From CALNYZ01 sp942490945 (lineage in GTDB: Bacteria; Pseudomonadota; Gammaproteobacteria; UBA6429; Thiohalophilaceae), in NCBI GenBank assembly GCA_942490945.1, contig CALNYZ010000018.1, positions 2,064,685-2,128,684 on the forward strand: a DNA stretch of 64,000 nt. Reading direction: 5' to 3'. Shown in pieces: positions 7,421 through 16,726 of this stretch; positions within the stretch are counted from its first letter, which is position 1; each line of letters opens with the position of its first letter. The notes under the pieces were generated by a model that saw only the letters and a list, made by a program, of their open reading frames with translations, had not been told where the DNA came from and made no database searches. The position numbers and the translations under genes are program-made.

Positions 7421-8893
7421 ATGAATAAAAATATTTATTATATCCTTACGCTCCTTCTTTCGTTTACCAATTCAAGCTGTACATATGCGCCTATTCAATC
7501 GCCTTGGGGAGAAATTGAGGACGCGAAAGCTACATCGAAGAATGTAGAAATGTATGACGTGGCGAGAATATATAGTGCTAATGTAAGCGAGGTCATACAT
7601 GTAAAAAACACATCTGACATAAGCAATGGAATCATAAAGGCCAATAAATATAACAAAAAATTATCCATTTCAGCCAAAAGACATAGTCAAGGTGGCCACA
7701 CTTTCTATAAGGATGCAATCGTCCTTGATGTAAGTAAATACAACAAGATCCTTTCATTCGACAAAAATAAAAAAACTATTACAGTACAAAGCGGTACCAC
7801 ATGGGAACAAATTCAAGAATATATCAATCCCTATGGGTTATCTATAAAAGTCCAACAATCATCTAATATTTTTTCAGTAGGCGGAAGTTTGAGCGTTAAT
7901 GCGCATGGCCGGGATCCTAATTACTCAGCAATTATTGAGACAGTTAAATCAATTCGAATTATGTTGGCTAACGGTATCACAAAAGTAGCAAGCCGAGACA
8001 ATAATAACGAACTCTTTTCACTTGCGATCGGTGGATATGGACTTTTCGGAGTTATCTTAGACGTTACTTTATCACTTACAGAGGATATTATATATGAGAA
8101 AAGAACTTTAAAATTACCGACGTCTGAATATCTTGATTATTTTAAAAATAAAATACAAGGTAACAAAATAATTGGCCTGCATTACGCATGGCCATAAATT
8201 TCATCAAATCAGACTTTAGATACAATGTTAGTTTCATCCTACTATAAATCGGAAAGAATAAGTGAAGAATTGCGAATATTAAAATCTGAAGATTACGTCC
8301 CTATTACATCATTTTTCTTTACTTTATCTCGAAACTGGGACTGGGGGAAAAGTTTGAGATGGTACTTACAAGAAGAATTTATTGATACACCAGGAAATAC
8401 CAGTTTTATAAGTAGAAACAATGCAATGCGGCCTGACATTCTGTTTACTGAGTATGATTCTTCATCTGATACTGATATCCTTCAGGAATACTTTATTCCA
8501 ACTTATAATATTACTGCTTATCTTAGTGATGTTAAAAATATCGTAAAAAAATATAATGTAAATTTATTAAGCGCAACGATACGCTACGTTCCAAAAAACA
8601 CAGAATCTTTCCTTTCGTATTCAAATAATGATTTATTCTCAGTAGTGCTGTATATAAACCAAGAACTCACAGCGAACGGTAGAAAAAATGCTGAAACATG
8701 GACACGTGAATTAGTCGACATGTCGCATAACTATGGAGGGCTATATTATTTACCCTATCAACTATACCCTACAAAAGAACAGCTAGTACGTGCATACCCT
8801 AATTTCGGGAAATTTATCAAATTCAAAAGGAAATATGACCCTGATAATAGATTCATGAATATGTTTTACCAATTTTACGGGGGAAATGATTAA
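7421..8893 (+). pseudogene. FAD-linked oxidase (PCMH-type) gene interrupted by an in-frame stop
   Basis: Two ORFs (7421-8197 and 8225-8893) lie in the same frame. Reading through the TAA at 8195-8197 gives one 490-codon frame (HYAWP-stop-ISSNQTLDTMLVSSYY) with no indel. The first half is a PCMH-type FAD-binding domain: ISAKRHSQGGHTFYKDAIVL, the NIFSVGGSLSVNAHGRD loop, and GGYGLFGVILDVTL. The second half is the substrate domain, ending in the FAD-oxidase-style KFKRKYDPDNRFMNMF. A hydrophobic N-terminus ending at a Cys (residue 20) suggests export, but the lipobox is poor. Base composition is much more AT-rich than the flanking genes. Either it is a recent single-base nonsense pseudogene or the stop is read through. 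The substrate is unknown. Confidence 0.7.
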
Positions 8894-9055
8894 CACTCTA
8901 TTCAATTAATTTTTGTTTCGTATTTTAATTGTGGACATGTTATCACTAGCGGATATTAAAGAATTTATATAGCTAATAAGTATAAAATAAAAAATGTAGA
9001 ACATGATATTTCTGAACTATATCTGGCAACCGCTTGTAGGCATTAATCCTTTTAT

Positions 9056-9268
9056 ATGAAAATTATTGTAATCAACAAAGCACCTATCGAGCTATTCAAA
9101 CTACTAAAATTTGAAGGTATTGTTTCAAGTGGAGGTGAAGCGAAGTCCGTCATTGCTGAAGGACGGGTTATAGTTAATGGTGCAGTTGAAACACAGAAGC
9201 GAAAAAAAATAGTTTCAGGCGACATAGTGGAATATGGAAATGAACAATTCTGCATCCACCTTGACTAA
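9056..9268 (+). CDS. S4-domain RNA-binding protein (YbcJ-like)
   Basis: Seventy residues making up essentially one S4 fold. The core is LLKFEGIVSSGGEAKSVIAE, then GRVIVNGAVETQKRKKIVSGD, the pattern of YbcJ/RlbA-type small RNA-binding proteins. It probably binds structured RNA such as rRNA or tRNA; the target is unknown. It stands alone in an AT-rich stretch, with no good Shine-Dalgarno before the ATG (TCCTTTTAT precedes). It is not in an operon with its neighbours. Confidence 0.85.
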   Translation: MKIIVINKAPIELFKLLKFEGIVSSGGEAKSVIAEGRVIVNGAVETQKRKKIVSGDIVEYGNEQFCIHLD

Positions 9269-9369
9269 AACAGAAATTCCGTTCCAATAAAATTGGTCCC
9301 AAATATCAATTGTTTCTAGTATTGGCGAGTAGTGATCTCTGACACCTATATCTTACTGTTACCTGATTC

Positions 9370-9783
9370 TTAGTGTTTCCCCCGCCGTTGTGATTTAAAT
9401 TTCATAATAGCTTCGTTTAATTCGTCAAAAGGCAGGTTGTCAATTTCATTAAATTTCGATATAGCCGATGCGACGAGTACAGACACGTCGTTAATCGATG
9501 TATTAGTTACCGGATCCATACATACTGCTTGCAACCCTAGCAAACCGCCTGACTGAATTTTTACCAATACATTATGTGGTAACAAGGAGAGATCATCTGG
9601 CAAATCCATCGCCTTTAAGGCTGACGCTTTGATTGAAGTATGCAGGCCACAACACAATGCATGAGACTGTTCGTTTTGACAGGCAATCTCTGCCCCGCCA
9701 CGGCGGATAATTTCCTGTGCTTGGCTGCAAGCCATATCATGCTTAATCAATGGATTACCAAATGGACATATTAAATCTGACAT
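9370..9783 (-). CDS. Cysteine-rich protein of unknown function
   Basis: A 137-residue protein I do not recognise by name. Cysteines 6, 19, 35, 44 and 45 lie in the first 50 residues (ICPFGNPLIKH, MACSQAQEIIRRGG, EIACQNEQ, HALCCGLH). This spacing suits a metal or Fe-S site. The middle is hydrophobic and glycine-rich (VLVKIQSGGLLGLQAVCMD). The tail is basic (KFKSQRRGKH). It has no signal peptide. It is a single gene, convergent with the S4 gene. The metal-binding role is inferred only from the cysteine pattern. Confidence 0.6.
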   Translation of the reverse strand: MSDLICPFGNPLIKHDMACSQAQEIIRRGGAEIACQNEQSHALCCGLHTSIKASALKAMDLPDDLSLLPHNVLVKIQSGGLLGLQAVCMDPVTNTSINDVSVLVASAISKFNEIDNLPFDELNEAIMKFKSQRRGKH

Positions 9784-10064
9784 CTCATCCTTCTATTTTA
9801 AATGCAGTTATATGAGCCATACTCATTTATTTCAATTTAAACAAAACTTCAACATTAATAATAAACGCTAGAACATATATTCAATGAATTCAAACGAAAC
9901 TATAGATAACTTGTTGAGATCAAGTCGCGCTAACATGTTAAATTAATGCATGGTCAAACGAATCTATCCCCAATGAATGTAATTTCAACCTTGTGGCCTG
10001 AGTAGACTGTCGCGTTTTACTGACTGGAAGTCCCTTCCCACTTACAATATAAGGAGAATAGCCG

Positions 10065-12221
10065 ATGTCTGAAAATAAATGCCCGGTAATACACGGTGGT
10101 GCCACAGCAAGCAGCATGTCAAATATGGAATGGTGGCCCAAGGCTCTCAACCTCGATATATTGCATCAACATGATACCAAGACCAACCCGATGGGTATGG
10201 ACTTTAACTACAGGGATGAAGTCAAAAAACTTGACGTCACTGCCCTCAAGAAAGACCTGCATGCCCTGATGACAGACAGCCAATCATGGTGGCCTGCAGA
10301 TTGGGGTCACTATGGTGGTCTCATGATTCGTATGTCGTGGCATGCGGCCGGTACATATCGTATTGCTGACGGACGCGGTGGTGCGGGTACCGGCAACCAG
10401 CGCTTTGCACCAATTAATTCCTGGCCGGACAATGTCAATCTCGACAAGGCACGACGTCTGCTTTGGCCTATCAAGAAAAAGTACGGCAACAAACTCAGCT
10501 GGGCCGACTTGATTGCCTATGCGGGCACGATCGCCTATGAATCCATGGGCTTAAAAACTTTTGGCTTCGCGTTTGGACGTGAAGATATCTGGCATCCGGA
10601 AAAAGACACTTATTGGGGAGCGGAAAAAGAGTGGCTCGCTCCCAGCGGCAGCGAAGGTAGCCGATATACCGGTGAACGGGATCTGGCTAACCCGCTGGCA
10701 GCAGTGATGATGGGCCTGATCTATGTGAATCCTGAAGGCGTGGACGGTAAACCCGACCCACTCAAGACGGCGAATGATGTGCGAGTCACTTTTTCTCGCA
10801 TGGCCATGAACGACGAGGAAACCGTGGCGCTTACCGCCGGGGGACATACGGTGGGCAAGTGCCACGGTAACGGCGATGCCGACTTGCTCGGCCCAAAACC
10901 CGAAGCCGCTGATATCGAAGATCAGGGCTTTGGTTGGGTTAATAAGACAAAACGTGGCATCGGTAATGATACCGTGTCCAGTGGTCTTGAAGGCGCATGG
11001 ACCACTCACCCCACGCAATGGGACAACGGCTATTTTAAGTTACTGCTCAACTATGAATGGGAACTGAAGAAAAGCCCGGCCGGTGCATGGCAGTGGGAAC
11101 CGATCGACATTAAGGATGAAGATAAACCGTTAGATACCGAAGATCCGTCGATCCGTCACAATCCTATCATGACCGATGCAGACATGGCGATGAAAATGGA
11201 TCCTGCGTATCGTAAAATCTCCGAGCGGTTTTATCAGGATCCTGAATACTTTTCTGAAACCTTTGCTCGGGCGTGGTTTAAACTCACGCACCGCGACATG
11301 GGGGCGAAAGCGCGTTATATCGGTCCCGATGTACCGAAAGATGATCTGATCTGGCAAGACCCCGTTCCTGCCGGCAATAGCGACTACGATGTGCAGGCAG
11401 TAAAAGATAAAATTGCAGCCAGCGGTCTGAGCATCAGCGAGATGGTGTCCACTGCATGGGATAGCGCAAGAACCTTCCGTGGATCGGATATGCGCGGTGG
11501 TGCCAATGGCGCGCGCATTCGTCTCGCCCCCCAAAAAGATTGGCAAGGCAACGAACCAATACGTTTAAGTAAGGTATTGGCCGTGCTTGAACCGATTGCT
11601 GCCAAGAGCGGTGCAAGCGTTGCGGATGTAATCGTTCTGGCAGGTAATGTCGGTATAGAACAGGCCGCCAAGGCGACTGGCATTAATATAACTGTTCCCT
11701 TCTCACCTGGTCGCGGCGATGCGACAGACGCGATGACTGATGCGGAGGCCTTCGACGTACTGGAACCTATTCATGATGGATATCGCAACTGGATCAAGCA
11801 GGATTATGTTGTCAGCGCAGAAGAACTGATGCTTGATCGCACGCAATTGATGGGACTGACCGCACCCGAAATGACAGTGCTGGTTGGCGGCATGCGCGTT
11901 CTTAACACCAACCACGGCGGCAGCAAGCACGGTGTGTTCACCGCCCGCGAAGGCGAACTGACGAATGATTTCTTCGTAAATCTGACCGACATGAATTACA
12001 CATGGAAACCGGTCAAGAATAACCTGTATGAAATTCGCGACCGCAAAACGGACAAAGTCAAGTGGACGGCGACACGCGTTGATCTCGTGTTTGGATCCAA
12101 CTCGATCCTGCGCGCCTATGCCGAAGTCTATGCGCAGGATGACAACAAGGAAAAGTTTGTACATGATTTTGTCACCACGTGGACGAAAGTGATGAACGCC
12201 GATCGTTGCGATCTTGCTTAA
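10065..12221 (+). CDS. katG: Catalase-peroxidase
   Basis: This 718-residue class I haem peroxidase breaks down hydrogen peroxide by catalase and peroxidase activity. The distal triad Arg89-Trp92-His93 is in MIRMSWHAAGTYRI. The proximal histidine is in TAGGHTVGKCHG. The Tyr of LIYVNPEG and the Met of FSRMAMNDEE complete the Met-Tyr-Trp crosslink. The second, haem-less half is full length (SDMRGGANGARIRLAPQ). A strong AAGGAG site precedes the ATG. No signal peptide is seen, so it is cytoplasmic. It is monocistronic, closed by the hairpin at 12236-12265. OxyR control is usual for katG, but I cannot read a clear site. Confidence 0.98.
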   Translation: MSENKCPVIHGGATASSMSNMEWWPKALNLDILHQHDTKTNPMGMDFNYRDEVKKLDVTALKKDLHALMTDSQSWWPADWGHYGGLMIRMSWHAAGTYRIADGRGGAGTGNQRFAPINSWPDNVNLDKARRLLWPIKKKYGNKLSWADLIAYAGTIAYESMGLKTFGFAFGREDIWHPEKDTYWGAEKEWLAPSGSEGSRYTGERDLANPLAAVMMGLIYVNPEGVDGKPDPLKTANDVRVTFSRMAMNDEETVALTAGGHTVGKCHGNGDADLLGPKPEAADIEDQGFGWVNKTKRGIGNDTVSSGLEGAWTTHPTQWDNGYFKLLLNYEWELKKSPAGAWQWEPIDIKDEDKPLDTEDPSIRHNPIMTDADMAMKMDPAYRKISERFYQDPEYFSETFARAWFKLTHRDMGAKARYIGPDVPKDDLIWQDPVPAGNSDYDVQAVKDKIAASGLSISEMVSTAWDSARTFRGSDMRGGANGARIRLAPQKDWQGNEPIRLSKVLAVLEPIAAKSGASVADVIVLAGNVGIEQAAKATGINITVPFSPGRGDATDAMTDAEAFDVLEPIHDGYRNWIKQDYVVSAEELMLDRTQLMGLTAPEMTVLVGGMRVLNTNHGGSKHGVFTAREGELTNDFFVNLTDMNYTWKPVKNNLYEIRDRKTDKVKWTATRVDLVFGSNSILRAYAEVYAQDDNKEKFVHDFVTTWTKVMNADRCDLA

Positions 12222-12235
12222 GCTACGATATACAG

Positions 12236-12265
12236 CACCGCGCCGTAACTAACTATGGCGCGGTG
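12236..12265. terminator. Strong hairpin between convergent katG and GGDEF genes
   Basis: CACCGCGCC and GGCGCGGTG form a perfect 9-bp GC-rich stem around a 12-base loop, 15 bases after the katG stop. No clear T run follows on either strand. It may act as a bidirectional or Rho-assisted terminator, or as an mRNA end stabiliser. Confidence 0.65.
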
Positions 12266-12289
12266 TATACACCAGACAGAGGTAAATAG

Positions 12290-14359
12290 TTATTTATCTT
12301 TCCTTTTACTCTTATAGGCTACAATACGATCTTTACCACTGTGCTTGGCCAGATAGAGAGCTTGATCAGCTTCATGTATCCATTCCTCAATAGTCTTTGC
12401 TTCTATATCTTTTTCTCCATCAATACAACTTACACCGATGCTCGCCGTTATTCGATATTTCTCTTCTATACCACATAAAAGCTGTCGTATTTTATTTAAC
12501 ACTCGTTCGGCAACAACCATTACATCATCACAGCTTGTATGTTGCAAGGCTACAATAAACTCTTCGCCGCCAAAACGTGCCACGATATCTGCGTTTCTAG
12601 CACACTGTGTTAAAGCATGTGCGACCTTTATCAATGTAAGGTCACCATCAAGATGGCCATATGTATCATTAATTTTTTTAAAGTTATCAATGTCGAGCAT
12701 CATTACAGCTGCCTTGTATTTATAACGACGACATTGTTGAATAAACTTGTCAAAATGGCTTATGAAATAACGACGGTTATGAATTCCGGTCAACTCATCA
12801 CTAACACTAAGCATTTCCGCATGCTCTAAGGCTGACTTTAGTTCAACAGTACGTTGATCTATTTGTGTTTCCAGGTCATCAAATGTTCGATTAAACATAA
12901 TCAACTGACCTAGCATGTTTGAAAAGACTGTTAAAAATCGTTCATGTCCCTCATCAAAAACATCAGGCTGAGAATGCGAAACATTCAATACGCCAAGTAC
13001 CGTATCCTGAAACTGTAGTGGGACACATATCAGTGAGCCGGGGGCATACTCGGTCGTATCACCTTCCACCTTAAACATTGGATCTGCAGAACAATCTTTA
13101 GCGTGTCTCATCTCGCCCGTCTTTGCCACCATACCGATAACGCCTTCGCCAAGCGTAAAAACCTTACTCGCAATTTGATCACGTCTTGATTCCCTGGCTT
13201 TGTCTCCTAATTCATTGCTAAAATGCTCTTCCCAACTGATACCGGATACATTAATAAGCGAACTTTCTTTATTTAAGAAAATAGAACATCGCTGCATATC
13301 CAGATGCTCCATTAATATTTTAAGCGCTTCATCCAGTATTTCATGCTCATTCCTGTTTTGAATATCAAGATGCGTTAAAGCATGAATTGCGGATAAAGAC
13401 GCCACTGAATCTGTAAAATGCTCCTTTAGGTTCACAGTTGCCTGCGCTATTACAGGGTTATGCTCAATTTCGGCCTTTTCATCACCAATAAGTTCGGCTA
13501 ACTCTTTATAAGTATCAAGTTGTTCTGTGCATTTTTGTTTGGCATGTTCCAGGTGGCTCATGGATAGTCCTAAGCCATGTAAGCCTTCATTGTATAGAGA
13601 GATGTCTGAGGCACCTGAAATAATCTCACGAGCGCATTCATTTGAAATACCAATCAACAACGAAAGTGGCCAGTCTGCGCCTGTATAGTTCGGACTCGCA
13701 TAAAACTGCGCCGCATTTACAAATCGTTCTGGTAAATTCCAATGTTTCAACAATGCGGCACTGACTGACAGATAGTCAACTCCAAAGACCTGCTCGGTTA
13801 AGCTAGCTAACACTACCGGGTTTGGCTCTGAACCGTGTAATATTTTATTAAGTTGTTCAGGAAACAGATGGACGAGCGCTAACATTCCCATATTATGTAA
13901 CAAACCAGCCAGATAAGACTCCTCAGAATCCAGCGCAAATTTTTTTGACGTCTTTCCACTTAATTGTTGTGCTACTTGTGCGGTAATAACCAGTTTTAAC
14001 CAAAATTCTCCTGTATTGAATGCTGGACATTGATGGTTAGAAAAAGGTTCCTGTAGTGCGGAAGCAATTGCCAGGCTTTTTACCGTACGTGTGCCAATTA
14101 ATGCCACCGCCTGGTGAAGGTTGTGTATTGCACGTGGTCGACGAAAATAAGCACTGTTTGCCAAACCTAATATTTTCCCGACTAGTGAGGGGCATGCGCT
14201 TATCTTAGTAACCAATTCCTGGTCACTAATTTGGTCATCGCTAAGCACCTGAATGAGTTGTTGTACAGCCATATTCAATGGCGGAATCTCGCTGAGCAGT
14301 GTTAAACCTGCAGTAAGTGATTTTCTATCGGTACTAGCCGCTATCGCTGACTCTATCAT
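12290..14359 (-). CDS. HDOD-GAF-GGDEF signalling protein, predicted diguanylate cyclase
   Basis: 689 residues in three parts. First is an HDOD domain, about 20-220 (LTLLSEIPPLN, SCPSLVGKILGLANSAYF). Second is a GAF domain, about 330-500 (HLDMQRCSIFL, LGEGVIGMVAKTG, CVPLQFQDTVLGVLNVS). Third is a GGDEF domain, about 525-685. The active-site loop is GGEEF at 597-601, and an RxxD inhibitory site (RNAD, 588-591) lies five residues before it. It should make cyclic di-GMP from two GTP with product feedback, and the GAF domain would sense a small ligand. No TM segment is evident, so it is cytoplasmic. Cyclic di-GMP would suit the exopolysaccharide and flagellar genes in this region, but a direct link is inference. 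Confidence 0.9.
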   Translation of the reverse strand: MIESAIAASTDRKSLTAGLTLLSEIPPLNMAVQQLIQVLSDDQISDQELVTKISACPSLVGKILGLANSAYFRRPRAIHNLHQAVALIGTRTVKSLAIASALQEPFSNHQCPAFNTGEFWLKLVITAQVAQQLSGKTSKKFALDSEESYLAGLLHNMGMLALVHLFPEQLNKILHGSEPNPVVLASLTEQVFGVDYLSVSAALLKHWNLPERFVNAAQFYASPNYTGADWPLSLLIGISNECAREIISGASDISLYNEGLHGLGLSMSHLEHAKQKCTEQLDTYKELAELIGDEKAEIEHNPVIAQATVNLKEHFTDSVASLSAIHALTHLDIQNRNEHEILDEALKILMEHLDMQRCSIFLNKESSLINVSGISWEEHFSNELGDKARESRRDQIASKVFTLGEGVIGMVAKTGEMRHAKDCSADPMFKVEGDTTEYAPGSLICVPLQFQDTVLGVLNVSHSQPDVFDEGHERFLTVFSNMLGQLIMFNRTFDDLETQIDQRTVELKSALEHAEMLSVSDELTGIHNRRYFISHFDKFIQQCRRYKYKAAVMMLDIDNFKKINDTYGHLDGDLTLIKVAHALTQCARNADIVARFGGEEFIVALQHTSCDDVMVVAERVLNKIRQLLCGIEEKYRITASIGVSCIDGEKDIEAKTIEEWIHEADQALYLAKHSGKDRIVAYKSKRKDK

Positions 14360-14692
14360 CGGATTCCTTCTAAGTAGTTACCAGATAGTTATCGGCAATC
14401 CTGAAGGCTACTTAATGGATGGATCATTTTGTAAATAATTTAATAACAATCTCAAAACTGGTAGCTAATTATAAGAAATATATACGATTACAAGACAATG
14501 CATTTGATAACACGCAGTTACAAACACGTGGAATTAGTCTAAATGGGGGGCATAAAGACAATCTGCTATTATTTGAGATTACGCTGCTTTGACCCGGTTT
14601 TTTATTATCCTGACACATACTTCTGTTGACTTTTTTTGAGTGGTTCTAGCTTCATGCTTCTCTCAATCACATCATCAATCACGGTTATACTA
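14360..14692. other. Intergenic stretch without a visible gene
   Basis: This spacer lies upstream of the HDOD-GAF-GGDEF gene and before the nhaA remnant. It should contain the promoter of the signalling gene (reading leftward). I find no convincing ORF, RNA gene or repeat in it. Part may be further decayed nhaA-associated sequence. Confidence 0.5.
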
Positions 14693-15101
14693 TGTCGCCG
14701 GGAAGATATGCTTGAGTTGCCCGTGGACTATTTATCTTGTCCGTGTATGTGCTGGCAAAGGCCGGCGTCATATTTAACCTGACTTCTTTTGTCGAAAGTC
14801 TGCAACATCCACAGGACTGGTGTTGGGGAAATTACTCGGCATTACTACTGCGTGCCGACCGGGTCTGCGTTTAAAGACGGGTTATTTATCGGCGGGGATT
14901 CATATGCAGCATTTCATTGGTGACTCTTTTATCACCGGCATGGGTTTTACAATATCTACCTTAATCGATATGTTGGGTTTTAACACCCGGCCAGTACACC
15001 TGCAAAGCGTAAAATCATCGATTCTGGTCGCGTCATAAATTTCTGCATTTTTAGATGTGTTGTATCTTCGCTTTGTCGCCACCAGGAGACATCAGGTTTA
15101 A
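14693..15101 (+). pseudogene. nhaA: Decayed C-terminal fragment of a Na+/H+ antiporter gene (NhaA)
   Basis: Translated in pieces, this follows the last third of NhaA. RREDMLEL and a broken HPW-like region come first, then LSVYVLAKAGVIFNL (compare FAFANAGVSL of E. coli NhaA). After a frame change near 14815 comes GLVLGKLLGI, then LRLKTGYLSAG and GMGFTISTLIDMLGF (compare CGIGFTMSIFIASLAF). An in-frame TAA at 15036-15038 follows ILVAS, yet the reading continues as ISAFLDVLYLRFVATRRHQV to a TAA at 15099-15101. At least one frameshift and one nonsense codon are present, and the N-terminal two-thirds is missing. Confidence 0.75.
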
Positions 15102-15131
15102 AAAAACAGTTTGAACATTAATACAAACAAA

Positions 15132-16538
15132 TTACGATCTAAAGTACTGATGTTCCTTGATTAATTTCACTACCACATCGGGGCAGCTTGCTTCCCACCC
15201 TGTCTGTTGTTCTTTTATTTTTGCCAACACCTCATGCGAATATATATTCAGGTAGTCATGATTGATTGTGTTCAAGGAACGCAGGAATCGATTCTCCAGC
15301 AGATACTGGAACAAATGTTTCAAGTGATCGGGGATGTGAATGTTCTCCAGATTTATGATGTTGCCGCTTTCAGGGTCCAGCGCGGGTGACACATACAGAC
15401 ATAAATCATTTTTGAACAGGCGGCCAAAGGATTCAAGAATGCCGCCCGGTAAATGCTCGTAATATTTTTCATTAAAAATTTCCTGTATAGACAGTGCGCC
15501 CATCGCCAGTGCGATTGGTCGCCGGGCATAGTGAAATAAATATTGTGCGAGGCGATAATATTCACCATAGTTCGAAATTAAAACGTTCTTACCCAGCGCA
15601 CATAGCAGATCGGCACGCGCCAGATAGTCATGCACATCAATGTCCTGTCCATTGCTTAGGTTGTTGAGTGTGATCTCGGAGATAACTACCAGCTCATCCT
15701 CGCCAAACTGATTATCGGCAAGAAATGCATGGCAGGCACAGTCAAGCAGGTTGGTGGTAAAGTGTGTCGGTGGGCGAAAGCGACTGCGTTCCACAAGGAC
15801 GGCTTTTTTCCATAATTGCTCACCCACCTGCACGATATGCCCATCCGCGGTGAACATGGCGGCATTGCTCAGGCCTTTTTCAACCAGACGCAAGGCCATT
15901 AACCGGTTATCAACATGTGTAAAAGCAGGACCCGAGAAATCAATCATGTCGATTTCGCAGCGCCCCTGATAAATACTGTCGACGAGAGATAACAAGACCT
16001 GCTCGGGTGCGTCATGAAGGTGCATAGCCGCATAAATCAGGTTAACACCGAGAATACCAAGCGTTTCGGCGTCTTCCTCGTTCTTTTGTCCGTGCAAATT
16101 AACGTGGATATCAATTTGTGAACACGGGCCATGCGGCTCTGTCTGAAAGCGTACGCCAAGCCAACCATGCCCGTCAGTCTTGTATGAATAACTGCGTGCC
16201 GCGACCGTATTGGCAAAAGCAAAAAAGCACGTGTTCTCCCCGCGTTTGTCATCGAGCCTTTCCATCACCAGTTGATATTCATGTTCAAGCATGGCGTGAA
16301 GCCGATCACGACTGACATAACGCGGGCTGGGACCATAAATTGAATCTGAAAAGGTCATATCATAGGCCGACATGGCCTTGGCAATAGTGCCTGCTGCGCC
16401 GCCAGCCCGAAAAAACCAGCGTGCAACTTCTTGCCCGGCACCAATCTCCGCAATCGAGCCATACACAGCTTTATTCAGGTTGATTGCCTGTGCTTTTTGT
16501 AAGGGCTCTGTTGGTTTTTGCGTATCAGATGATGGCAC
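15132..16538 (-). CDS. Conserved protein of unknown function, 468 residues
   Basis: I do not recognise a named domain. The N-terminal part contains a distinctive motif, NKAVYGSIAEIGAGQEVARW, followed by FFRAGGAAGTIAKAMSAYDM. The centre has alternating alpha/beta segments and many acidic residues (NEEDAETLGILGVNLIYAAM). There is no signal peptide and no obvious TM helix, so it is probably cytoplasmic. I recall similar proteins in diverse bacteria, often carrying inconsistent or misleading database names. It is monocistronic and divergent from the dehydrogenase gene. The length and well-formed frame argue for a real, expressed gene. Confidence 0.7.
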   Translation of the reverse strand: MPSSDTQKPTEPLQKAQAINLNKAVYGSIAEIGAGQEVARWFFRAGGAAGTIAKAMSAYDMTFSDSIYGPSPRYVSRDRLHAMLEHEYQLVMERLDDKRGENTCFFAFANTVAARSYSYKTDGHGWLGVRFQTEPHGPCSQIDIHVNLHGQKNEEDAETLGILGVNLIYAAMHLHDAPEQVLLSLVDSIYQGRCEIDMIDFSGPAFTHVDNRLMALRLVEKGLSNAAMFTADGHIVQVGEQLWKKAVLVERSRFRPPTHFTTNLLDCACHAFLADNQFGEDELVVISEITLNNLSNGQDIDVHDYLARADLLCALGKNVLISNYGEYYRLAQYLFHYARRPIALAMGALSIQEIFNEKYYEHLPGGILESFGRLFKNDLCLYVSPALDPESGNIINLENIHIPDHLKHLFQYLLENRFLRSLNTINHDYLNIYSHEVLAKIKEQQTGWEASCPDVVVKLIKEHQYFRS

Positions 16539-16726
16539 GTTTTCATATCCTTTTGATTAAGCATAGACTATCCTGCTGCAGGTGATTCTATTAGTTTGCT
16601 ATTCAGACTGAACTGAACATGATCGGACACATTAATTTTACATATTAAAATAATGAATCCGTTTCAACGCACCACTATCGTTATAAATTCGTTATCATTA
16701 AAACCTGGCCAGACAGGAGACTGATT

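Noticed and set aside
9784..10064. OxyR operator upstream of katG
   Set aside because: Expected from biology, but no ATAG-N7-CTAT tetrad pattern could be read with confidence.
10551..11018. Long minus-strand ORFs inside katG (also 11130-11546 and 11703-12164)
   Set aside because: They are antisense to conserved catalase-peroxidase sequence and look like shadows of its codon bias.
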